DNA of 9,552 nt from an uncultured Oscillospiraceae bacterium (GTDB lineage: Bacteria; Bacillota; Clostridia; Oscillospirales; Ruminococcaceae): contig CAJTSZ010000082.1 in assembly GCA_910578755.1 (NCBI GenBank), positions 1 through 9,552 on the forward strand, read 5' to 3'. Made by a program: the position numbers and the translations under genes. The notes below the pieces were generated by a model that worked only from the letters and a program-made list of their open reading frames with translations, ran no database searches and had not been told where the DNA came from. Each line of letters starts with the position of its first letter. Within the stretch, counting starts at the first letter, position 1. Shown in pieces: positions 1-5,299 of this stretch.

Positions 1-33
1 GTAGAGAAGTATCATTATCATTCTGACTGTCAT
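1..33 (-). CDS. possible 5' end of a minus-strand gene, cut by the window edge
   Basis: An ATG on the minus strand at 31-33 opens eleven codons, MTVRMIMILLY, that are still open at the left edge. An in-frame TGA lies a short way upstream, so the frame cannot extend far in that direction. The segment just before the ATG, GGAACGGCG, is a poor ribosome binding site and is itself predicted to pair with upstream leader sequence. The frame could be a short leader peptide or the start of a longer gene. Too little is visible to name a product, and coding status is uncertain. Confidence 0.22.
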   Translation of the reverse strand, partial: MTVRMIMILLY

Positions 34-231
34 CGCCGTTCCGGTGGCAAACCGAATTTCAGATCAGGGGTTCTCGCTCTTGCTCCGAAAAGGAACAGTC
101 ACGGCGTACCTATCTTCGGGCTATCATCAGAACTAATGTCCCAAGTGCCTGTATATTCAATTTTCAAGGATCACGAAGAAGCTCCTGAATGAAGTCAGGA
201 ATTAACCCCTTCACTTACTCTGAATTAGGGG
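24..231 (-). promoter_or_regulatory. hairpin-rich minus-strand leader, possible cis-acting RNA
   Basis: About 200 bases without a convincing gene hold several inverted repeats, read on the minus strand: CCCC with TTCA (206-213) against TGAA with GGGG (221-231); TCCTGA (183-188) against TCAGGA (195-200); a stem of 85-93 with 109-119 (CCGAA/TTCGG plus AGG/CCT); and CGGT/ACCG (42-45 with 51-54). The bases just upstream of the ATG at 33 (34-42) can pair with 92-95 plus 102-106. Alternatively 24-30 can pair perfectly with 95-101. These two pairings exclude each other, as expected of an attenuator or translational switch. I see no clear promoter for it. The RNA interpretation is inference; the repeats are directly visible. 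Confidence 0.35.
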
Positions 232-289
232 CGGCTTTTGGCAGGGTGTTTTTCAAAAAAAGTTGAAAAAATTTTTTCGTGACCCTCTG

Positions 290-328
290 AAAACAAAAAA
301 GCCGCCTTTCCGAAAGCGGAAAAGCGGC
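290..328 (-). terminator. rho-independent terminator, minus strand (second of a tandem pair)
   Basis: GCCGC (301-305) pairs with GCGGC (324-328), and TTTCCG (307-312) with CGGAAA (317-322), around a four-base loop and one mismatch. On the minus strand the stem is followed by TTTTTTGTTTT. On the plus strand no T-tract follows, so the direction is clear. It lies downstream of the small gene at 402-581 and insulates the leader to its left. Confidence 0.82.
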
Positions 329-353
329 ACAGGATTTAAGGCTATATAATATG

Positions 354-391
354 AAAAAGGCTGCTTACCCCCAAGCGGGGAATAAGCAGCC
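354..391 (-). terminator. rho-independent terminator of the small minus-strand gene
   Basis: GGCTGCTTA (359-367) pairs with TAAGCAGCC (383-391), and an inner CCCC/GGGG (369-372 with 377-380) closes on a four-base loop. On the minus strand TTTTT (354-358) follows. It begins ten bases after the stop codon of the 59-codon gene and is the first of two terminators within 100 bases. Confidence 0.8.
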
Positions 392-401
392 CAAGCTATG
401 T

Positions 402-581
402 TTAAATGTAGACAACTTTGAGTTTCTTCTTTTTTGCACGGATTACCTTTACCAACACCTCATCAACGGCATCGGTATATTTCCCTTGCTGCATACGGAG
501 GTTTTTGAAATCAATTAGGGACTCAATAATCTCTGACCGTTCCTGATTGGTCAGGTAGATATGATATTTCTGTTCTTTCAT
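402..581 (-). CDS. small conserved-type hypothetical protein (59 aa), accessory-element style
   Basis: A 59-residue frame begins MKEQKYHIYLTNQERSEIIE and ends in a basic stretch, RAKKKKLKVVYI. It has a strong ribosome binding site (AGGAGGTG, seven bases before the ATG), a promoter just upstream (606-634) and a terminator just downstream (354-391), so it is very probably expressed as a single-gene transcript. There is no transmembrane segment or signal peptide. The pattern of a short beta-like start, a helix with the motif LIDFKNLRMQQGKYTDAVDE and a charged tail resembles, from memory, small unnamed proteins common in integrative and conjugative elements of Clostridia (xxxYLxxxExxxxxxSLxxxKNxxxxQGxYTDxVDE). 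No function is known to me and none is proposed. Its presence is the main hint that the left end belongs to an accessory element. Confidence 0.8.
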   Translation of the reverse strand: MKEQKYHIYLTNQERSEIIESLIDFKNLRMQQGKYTDAVDEVLVKVIRAKKKKLKVVYI

Positions 582-605
582 TGTCTGACACCTCCTGATG
601 CTTTC

Positions 606-634
606 ATTATACTTATAGAGGTGCAGAAATTCAA
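606..634 (-). promoter_or_regulatory. sigma-A-type promoter for the 59-codon gene
   Basis: On the minus strand TTGAAT (629-634) and TATAAT (606-611) are separated by exactly 17 bases. The predicted start near 599 leaves only a few bases before the AGGAGGTG ribosome binding site, so the leader is very short. Confidence 0.72.
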
Positions 635-662
635 AGATGCAATTACATTGTAGATAGAAAAC

Positions 663-697
663 AATAAGGCTCCGACCTTTTGAGTCAGAGCCTTATT
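663..697 (-). terminator. terminator of the HEPN/MNT operon
   Basis: AATAAGGCTC (663-672) pairs with GAGCCTTATT (688-697); after one mismatch GAC/GTC extends the stem to a seven-base loop. The minus-strand continuation is T-rich (GTTTTCT), while the plus-strand side is not. It lies about 80 bases past the HEPN stop codon and separates that operon from the small gene to its left. Confidence 0.65.
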
Positions 698-700
698 GCT

Positions 701-766
701 CGCCTTTGCAAATGCCATTTTTCAGTGTTTTGAAATTATCGCCTTACCGGGCTGTGGCATTTGGCG
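701..766. repeat. imperfect inverted repeat downstream of the HEPN gene
   Basis: CGCC (701-704) and AAATGCCA (710-717) are matched by TGGCATTT (755-762) and GGCG (763-766). The first arm has five extra bases, and the arms enclose about 37 bases. It sits between the HEPN stop and the terminator, so it would lie in the 3' untranslated part of the operon transcript. It could be an RNA structure that protects the 3' end or a relic of an insertion; the sequence does not decide. Confidence 0.4.
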
Positions 767-779
767 TTCCCTTCCTTAT

Positions 780-1250
780 TTAGTGCGGGTATTTTCCGGC
801 TTTTTCTTCCGCGAGTATCCGGTCCTCTAATTCTTCATCAATTTCATCATCAATAAAGCTAAACATTTCTTTGGCCATGCGGTAGAATTCCGCCACTTCC
901 CTTGCGTCTAATTCCTTTAAAATATCCGCAGGGTAACGGGTCTCAATATAGCACTGGTTTAGGTCGGCACATTCATCAAACCATTGGTGAAAGCCCTTGT
1001 CATATTTTTTTGCCTGGCGGCAAAGCCACATAAGGTTATGGCCGTCCACCAGTTGGCCGGAATGAAACAAAATGTACGCCTTCAGCGCCTTTTCAATGGT
1101 TTGCTGGCAATGAAAAGCTGCCGCGTTGTAGCAGTCCGGCACCTCTTTTAGCAGGTTGGCTGCGGTAAGGTCTTCCTCGGCGTGGTTCATCCAATCGTAA
1201 TACTTTTTACTGTCGCGGCTGTAGCCGCCGTGGCGTGCTCTACCTCCCAT
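780..1250 (-). CDS. HEPN domain protein (COG2250-like), partner of an MNT-like protein
   Basis: The 156-residue all-helical protein has a HEPN domain at about residues 17-135. Diagnostic stretches are the first helix (YYDWMNHAEEDLTAA), FHCQQTIEKALKAYI (46-60), GHNLMWL (70-76) and YIETRYP (101-107), followed by an acidic C-terminal helix. HEPN proteins bind nucleotides or RNA, and many are ribonucleases paired with a nucleotidyltransferase. Here the ribonuclease motif RX4-6H is absent, as is usual in the COG2250 branch, so nuclease activity is not supported. The ATG at 1250 overlaps the end of the MNT gene by 11 bases and is preceded by GGGGAAG, which points to translational coupling. The last gene of a three-gene operon ending at the terminator 663-697. 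The family call is firm; the role in the cell is not known. Confidence 0.87.
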   Translation of the reverse strand: MGGRARHGGYSRDSKKYYDWMNHAEEDLTAANLLKEVPDCYNAAAFHCQQTIEKALKAYILFHSGQLVDGHNLMWLCRQAKKYDKGFHQWFDECADLNQCYIETRYPADILKELDAREVAEFYRMAKEMFSFIDDEIDEELEDRILAEEKAGKYPH

Positions 1251-1551
1251 AAAGAATCTTCCCCTTCCTGTAAATGCGGTTGGCGAAGGCGTTGGTGTCC
1301 TCCTTTAGGTGGTCAAACTGTTCAGGGGTGTACAAAAGAATATCAAAGGGCAGTTCACAATCAATATCAAATATTTGGCTTAACAGCCGGCGGTGGTCTG
1401 GAAAGTCGCCCACAAGGCACAGCTTAAAGGAATCCATTTTACCGTCCATATCAAATTTTTTGTTGTATACAATGACCGTCCGGGGGGAAGCAACGGGAAT
1501 AATTTGTTCTACCAGGCGGTTAATAATAAGGTCATTATTTTTCTGGATCAT
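1240..1551 (-). CDS. degenerate MNT-type nucleotidyltransferase-like protein
   Basis: The 103-residue protein fits the minimal nucleotidyltransferase (MNT) fold that usually pairs with HEPN proteins. After a first helix comes the strand VIVYNKKF (26-33), where the family has a hydrophobic strand ending in the GS signature. MDSFKLCLV (39-47) then lies where SDxDLxV is expected, and ELPFDILLYTPEQF (66-79) carries the third acidic position. The GS signature is replaced by YN, and the second Asp of the DxD pair is Lys43; Asp40 and Asp70 remain. Nucleotide transfer is therefore doubtful, and the protein may be a structural or regulatory partner of the HEPN protein. A good ribosome binding site (AAAGGAG) precedes the ATG. 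The gene starts 36 bases after the upstream membrane gene with no terminator between. The assignment relies on the HEPN neighbour as well as on these motifs. Confidence 0.7.
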   Translation of the reverse strand: MIQKNNDLIINRLVEQIIPVASPRTVIVYNKKFDMDGKMDSFKLCLVGDFPDHRRLLSQIFDIDCELPFDILLYTPEQFDHLKEDTNAFANRIYRKGKILYGR

Positions 1552-1587
1552 AAAATAACAGCTCCTTTCACACGTGCCAGTGTAAAT

Positions 1588-2448
1588 TTATTGATAATCA
1601 GAAGGGTCAATGTCGTCCAAAGGGTCCACTGTAATGGTAGATTCCTTGGGAACGGCAATATTCGGTTTTTGGAACCGGCGGGTATATTCCACCTTTGGGG
1701 TTTTTGCATTTTTCACATTTTTATTATTGTCCCCCATGTTAAAGGCTAAGCTGCGGCCAATAAAAAGGATGAGGGCGCAAACAATGGCAACAAAAGAAAA
1801 AAACTGGCTGGCGCTGGTTAAATTAAAAGAGCCAAAACTGCTGAAATCGGTATGGGTAAGTTTGGCGTCAACCCCCATAACAGCCATAACAGTATTGGTT
1901 TGGGGGTCTAACAAAGGCAAATAGGAAATAACAGTTGCTTTATTATAAATGCGGGGAATATAGGCCCCATCGTGTTTTCCTTCAAAAATAGGGAGTAAAA
2001 TATCTTCACAGGAACTGTCGTAAAAATGGTTTTCTGTAAAGTAAGGGCAGCCAATTTGGTATGACGAACCTTCCTGGGCGCTGGCAGGCTCAGAATCCAC
2101 CAAGTAATTTACAGAACCTCCCACCCCCTGGTACAGCAAGTATACCCGCTGGTACCCAAAGGATTCCCGGGCGGCCTCAAGCAGGCCGGCAATGTTTTCG
2201 TAGGAAGGGCCAATGGAAGGGTTTTTAGCCAAATAGCTGATGCGCTTTGGTTCGTAGTAGGCAAGGGAGAGGGTAAGCGCTTGGGACTGGTTTAGGGTAT
2301 TACTTCCCAAAACCTCTATGGCCCGCCGCTGGCGGCTTAAGGGAAGAATAAAGCACAGCAGGGCCAAAGCCAAGGAAATAACCCCTAAAGCGCAGGCCAA
2401 AGCCTGTGTTTTTTTAGAAAGAAAAAAGTTTAAGGCGGCGTGCTTCAT
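1588..2448 (-). CDS. membrane protein with an extracytoplasmic Cache-like sensor domain
   Basis: The 286-residue protein has a short basic cytoplasmic start, a transmembrane helix at about 16-37, an outside domain (38-215), a second transmembrane helix at about 216-235 and a 50-residue tail ending in an acidic stretch, DPLDDIDPSDYQ. The outside domain resembles a single Cache sensor: FGYQRVYLLYQ followed by NYLVDSEP, and later ISYLPLLDP...VMAVMGVDAKL, which matches the family's end strand pair and VGVD turn. Two outside cysteines (134 and 147) could form a disulfide. Unlike Cache chemoreceptors, histidine kinases or GGDEF proteins, it has no HAMP or signalling domain, so any signal must pass to another protein. 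It is first in the operon with the MNT-like and HEPN genes. The ATG follows AAAGGAGCT at a good distance. Ligand unknown. Confidence 0.72.
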   Translation of the reverse strand: MKHAALNFFLSKKTQALACALGVISLALALLCFILPLSRQRRAIEVLGSNTLNQSQALTLSLAYYEPKRISYLAKNPSIGPSYENIAGLLEAARESFGYQRVYLLYQGVGGSVNYLVDSEPASAQEGSSYQIGCPYFTENHFYDSSCEDILLPIFEGKHDGAYIPRIYNKATVISYLPLLDPQTNTVMAVMGVDAKLTHTDFSSFGSFNLTSASQFFSFVAIVCALILFIGRSLAFNMGDNNKNVKNAKTPKVEYTRRFQKPNIAVPKESTITVDPLDDIDPSDYQ

Positions 2449-2573
2449 TCAAAAGCTCCTTTCAAGTGAGGTTAATACCCTCTTTTATAAAACCGCGGGC
2501 AAAATCCGCCAAAAATTGGGAATAACCGGTAAAGCCAATGGCCTGTAACTGCCCGTACTGAAGGTGTAACACC

Positions 2574-2582
2574 AGTATACCA
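2574..2582 (-). promoter_or_regulatory. extended -10 promoter for the sensor/MNT/HEPN operon
   Basis: The minus strand reads TGGTATACT, an extended -10 element (TGn plus TATACT). The bases at the -35 position (TTTTAA) match the consensus poorly. Transcription from here would give a leader of about 120 bases before the ATG at 2448. The rest of 2449-2702 shows no gene, only this site and the terminator of the next gene. Confidence 0.42.
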
Positions 2583-2654
2583 CAATTCACAAAATTTTAA
2601 AATGGCAAAATGGAATTCGTATATATTTTTGGGAACTGTTTAACCACTTCCCCC

Positions 2655-2678
2655 AAAAAGCACGCCCGGCAAAGGGCG
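2655..2678 (-). terminator. probable terminator of the acetyltransferase gene
   Basis: CGCCC (2663-2667) pairs with GGGCG (2674-2678) around six bases, and the minus strand continues TGCTTTTT. The stem is only five pairs, but all are G-C. It lies about 25 bases after the stop codon. Confidence 0.5.
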
Positions 2679-2702
2679 GGGGTAGCCCTGGGTATTTTAA
2701 TC

Positions 2703-3287
2703 CTATAGCTGCTCAACAAAGGGCTTGGCAGACTCATTCCAATATTTTTGGTATACAAAACTGTCGTTTTCACGGAAATTTAACTGGTACATCCGAAATA
2801 TAACAGGGAAATTTTTCGGCTGCCATTGCTCCTCATAGGAATAGCGGTATGTCATGCCGGCATTTTGCATCACCTTCCCGCTTCTGGGGTTGTTTCTGTC
2901 ATGGGTCGCCGTAATATATGGCAGCCCATCCCCTTTTACTTGTTCCACAACCGCTTTGGCCGCTTCGGTAACAATCCCCCTGTGCCAAAATTCCTTGCGA
3001 AGGCCATAGCCAAAATCATAGGGTTCTTCCGTATGAACCCCAATATAACCAATGGGAAAGTTATCTTCTTTCAAACAAATGGCATAGGCGTACCCTTGGG
3101 GCTGGGCGTATGCCGCGGCATATCTTTCTTCGTAGAATTCCTGTGTTTCTTCCATGTTTTTCACAGGGTACCAAGGCAAAAATTCATTCACTGTTTTATC
3201 TTTTAAAATAAGGAAAAGAGCCTCCATATCCCCTTCTGTAAATTTCCTTAAAATTAGGCGTTCTGTTTTTAAGGCGGGCGTATTCAT
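2703..3287 (-). CDS. GNAT-family N-acetyltransferase, RimJ/RimL type
   Basis: The protein has 194 residues from the preferred start. It opens with TPALKTERLILRKFTEGDME, the typical start of RimJ/RimL-like acetyltransferases. It continues with YAICLKEDNFPIGYIGV and then the acetyl-CoA loop region in FGYGLRKEFWHRGIVTEAA, matching the family's hpxxxGxGxxTEA pattern. NPRSGKVMQNAGM is the conserved C-terminal helix with the Asn and the GM turn. Such enzymes move acetyl groups from acetyl-CoA to an amine of a protein N-terminus, an antibiotic or a small molecule; the substrate cannot be told here. An ATG at 3311 would add eight residues, but GGAGG sits between it and the ATG at 3287 at ideal spacing, so 3287 is chosen. 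It stands alone, divergent from the Crp/Fnr operon. Confidence 0.9.
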   Translation of the reverse strand: MNTPALKTERLILRKFTEGDMEALFLILKDKTVNEFLPWYPVKNMEETQEFYEERYAAAYAQPQGYAYAICLKEDNFPIGYIGVHTEEPYDFGYGLRKEFWHRGIVTEAAKAVVEQVKGDGLPYITATHDRNNPRSGKVMQNAGMTYRYSYEEQWQPKNFPVIFRMYQLNFRENDSFVYQKYWNESAKPFVEQL

Positions 3288-3377
3288 GTTATTTAACCTC
3301 CGTAAATTCATAGCTGTTCCTTTACAGCACAGGCTTGGAAACCGCCAAACACTTCCAAAAGAAATAGAACCATAAAA

Positions 3378-3404
3378 TATAATAACCGCTTTGTGGTTAT
3401 TATA
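3378..3404 (-). promoter_or_regulatory. perfect 10-base palindrome overlapping a -10 box for the acetyltransferase gene
   Basis: TATAATAACC (3378-3387) is exactly repeated in inverted form at 3395-3404 around seven bases. On the minus strand the outer arm is a consensus TATAAT (3399-3404) facing the acetyltransferase gene, with only a weak -35. A dyad over a -10 box is a typical operator layout. A short hairpin in the transcript is the alternative. Confidence 0.45.
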
Positions 3405-3437
3405 CTACAAAATCTTTATTTTGAACACTTCCCGGCA

Positions 3438-3466
3438 TTGACAAAGAAACAATAAAATACTAAAAT
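3438..3466 (+). promoter_or_regulatory. strong sigma-A-type promoter of the Crp/ABC-importer operon
   Basis: TTGACA (3438-3443) and TAAAAT (3461-3466) are separated by exactly 17 bases. A start near 3473 leaves about 69 bases of leader before the ATG at 3542. The -35 box is mirrored by TGTCAA at 3472-3477 across the start site. The leader also holds a small AAGGG/CCCTT dyad (3502-3515). Either dyad could be an autoregulatory operator, but that is inference. Confidence 0.8.
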
Positions 3467-3541
3467 ATGTGTGTCAAATGAAACAGTTTTTAGCGCATTA
3501 CAAGGGTTTTCCCTTTTGTTAGCAACGGTTGGGGGGAATAT

Positions 3542-4210
3542 ATGGCACATAAGTTAAACCAGGCGGAACAACGGGTTTTAGAGCAATGCTTTATTTTTTG
3601 CGGCGTGGAAAATAAAACAGGCGTAGCGGAGGAATTTGGAAATAAACAAAAATTTTTAAAGGGCAGTATTATTTATTCCCCAAACTGCTACCAAAAAAGC
3701 ATGGGCATACTTTTGCGGGGGACAGCCTCTGTAGAAAAAAACAACGGGGCACTGCTTTTAAATACCCTAAAACCCGCCAGTTGTTTTGGTGTGGCGGCGC
3801 TGTTTGCCCCAGTAAGGCAGTATGTTACTACAGTTCGGGCAAAAACCAACTGCACCGTGCTGTTTTTTAGCGGGGAGGCGCTGGAAGAGCTGTTTCAAAG
3901 GCAGCCAGCAATATGCCGCAATTACATTTCCTTTCTTTCCTCCCGCATCCAGTTTTTAAATAAAAAAATAGACAGCTTCACAGCGGATTCCCCGGAAAAA
4001 AAGCTGCTTTTGTATTTGGGGGAACAAATTCCCGGGGAGAACGGCGCCATTCTTTTAGGTTTACCCTGGGCCAAGCTTGCAGAAAGCCTGGACATGAGCC
4101 GTTCCTCTTTATACCGTGCTTTTGACGCTTTGGAACAGCAGGGCATTTTACGGCGGCAGGGCAGGTCCATTGTAGTTTTAAACCAACAAGCCCTGGGGCC
4201 GGTTGTGTAA
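3542..4210 (+). CDS. Crp/Fnr-family transcriptional regulator of the adjacent ABC importer
   Basis: The 222-residue protein has the two-part Crp/Fnr layout. A cyclic-nucleotide-type beta barrel (about 35-115, with GILLRGTASVEK and FGVAALFAPVRQYVTTVRAKTNC) is followed by a dimer helix and a winged helix-turn-helix (about 170-212) with recognition segment MSRSSLYRAFDALEQQGIL. The Glu and Arg that hold cAMP in Crp appear as Val84 and Gln/Tyr93-94, so cAMP is an unlikely ligand. Cysteines occur at 16, 20, 49, 81, 104 and 125, but not in the four-cysteine cluster spacing of Fnr. It is first in the operon, 45 bases before the solute-binding protein gene with no terminator between, which suggests it controls uptake of the transporter's substrate and perhaps itself. 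GGGGG precedes the ATG. Confidence 0.88.
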   Translation: MAHKLNQAEQRVLEQCFIFCGVENKTGVAEEFGNKQKFLKGSIIYSPNCYQKSMGILLRGTASVEKNNGALLLNTLKPASCFGVAALFAPVRQYVTTVRAKTNCTVLFFSGEALEELFQRQPAICRNYISFLSSRIQFLNKKIDSFTADSPEKKLLLYLGEQIPGENGAILLGLPWAKLAESLDMSRSSLYRAFDALEQQGILRRQGRSIVVLNQQALGPVV

Positions 4211-4255
4211 ACCGCCCAAACATAAACAGAATTACAAGAAAGCGAGTGAATAATT

Positions 4256-5299
4256 ATGAAAAAAACAAGTAAAATAGGCCGCATACTAGCCCTTGCCTTA
4301 GCGGCAGCCCTGGTTTTTTCCGGTTGCGGGGCGCCCAAAAGCGATGTACCGCCAAATTCCCAGGAAACACCAAATACCCAGCCCCAGGAGGAAAAGGAAA
4401 AGCCTGCCGTCCGGGTTGCAGCCTTAAAGGGGCCAACGGCCATTGGTATGCTGAACCTAATGGAAAGCAGTGATAAGGGGGAGGCTGCTAACACCTATAC
4501 CTTTACCCTTGCCGGCGCGCCGGATGAAATTGTTGGAAAGGTAGCAACCGGGGAAGTGGACATTGCAGCAGTGCCTACCAATTTAGCGTCTGTATTGTAC
4601 GCAAAAACCAAAGGGCAGGTGCAGCTGGCCGCCCTGAATACCCTGGGGGTGCTGTACATTGTGGAAACAGGGGATGCAGTTCACTCCGTGGCGGATTTGG
4701 AAGGCAAAACCATTGCGGCTACGGGGCAAAACGCCACACCGGAATATGCCCTAAACCTTATTTTAGAAAAGAACGGCTTAAAAGCCGGGGAAACTGTTAC
4801 AGTGGAATATAAGCAGGAGCACGCGGAAATTGCCCCCCTGCTGGCCAGCGGCCAGGTGGAAATTGCCCTGCTGCCCCAGCCCTTTGTCACTTCCCTTCTT
4901 GCACAAAACGAAAATGTGCGGGTCGCTTTGGATGTTACCCAGGAGTGGGACAAAGCCGTGGAGGGGGCAAGCCAGCTTACCATGGGCGCCCTTGTGGTGC
5001 GCAGGGAATTTGCGGAAAACAACAAAGAGGCTTTAAACGCCTTTTTGGCGGAATATAAAACCTCTGTGGAAATGGCCACAGGGGAGGACACCCTGGCCCA
5101 CACAGCCCAGCTGGCCGAGCAGTACGATATTATGAAAGAGGCCATTGCCCTAAAGGCAATACCACAATGCAACATTACCTTTATTGAAGGGGAGGAAATG
5201 GAACAAATTGCATCCGGGTTTTTAACCGTGCTGTTTGAAGCAAACCCGCAGTCTGTTGGAGGGGCATTGCCAGATGAGGCTTTTTACTACAAAAAATAA
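4256..5299 (+). CDS. ABC importer solute-binding lipoprotein, NitT/TauT-like
   Basis: The 347-residue protein begins with a lipoprotein signal: basic MKKTSK, a hydrophobic stretch and the lipobox VFSGC with the lipid-carrying Cys24. A flexible Pro/Gln/Glu-rich linker follows to about residue 50. The binding domain (51-347) has the two-lobe pattern of the nitrate/sulfonate/taurine/thiamine-precursor group: VRVAALKGPTAIGML, then GEVDIAAVPTNLASVLY, VADLEGKTIAATG (the usual DLKGKxIAV segment), and LLASGQVEIALLPQPFVTSLL. It would be anchored outside the membrane and deliver substrate to the permease encoded next. The substrate is not readable from sequence. The ribosome binding site is weak, which fits translation from the upstream transcript. 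The last 26 bases overlap the permease gene. Confidence 0.9.
   Translation: MKKTSKIGRILALALAAALVFSGCGAPKSDVPPNSQETPNTQPQEEKEKPAVRVAALKGPTAIGMLNLMESSDKGEAANTYTFTLAGAPDEIVGKVATGEVDIAAVPTNLASVLYAKTKGQVQLAALNTLGVLYIVETGDAVHSVADLEGKTIAATGQNATPEYALNLILEKNGLKAGETVTVEYKQEHAEIAPLLASGQVEIALLPQPFVTSLLAQNENVRVALDVTQEWDKAVEGASQLTMGALVVRREFAENNKEALNAFLAEYKTSVEMATGEDTLAHTAQLAEQYDIMKEAIALKAIPQCNITFIEGEEMEQIASGFLTVLFEANPQSVGGALPDEAFYYKK

Noticed and set aside
351..515. Short plus-strand frame starting at 351
   Set aside because: It is antisense to the well-supported 59-codon gene, runs through a terminator hairpin and has no ribosome binding site.
780..1551. Standard HepT-MntA toxin-antitoxin call
   Set aside because: The ribonuclease motif of HepT and the GS/DxD residues of MntA are both missing.
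3288..3311. ATG at 3311 for the acetyltransferase
   Set aside because: A GGAGG site lies after it and before the ATG at 3287 at ideal distance, and the family start fits the later ATG. Not fully excluded, since AAAGGA precedes the earlier ATG.
3542..4210. Fnr-type iron-sulfur oxygen sensor
   Set aside because: Several cysteines are present, but they do not follow the Fnr spacing of three near the N-terminus plus one central, so an oxygen-sensing call is not supported.
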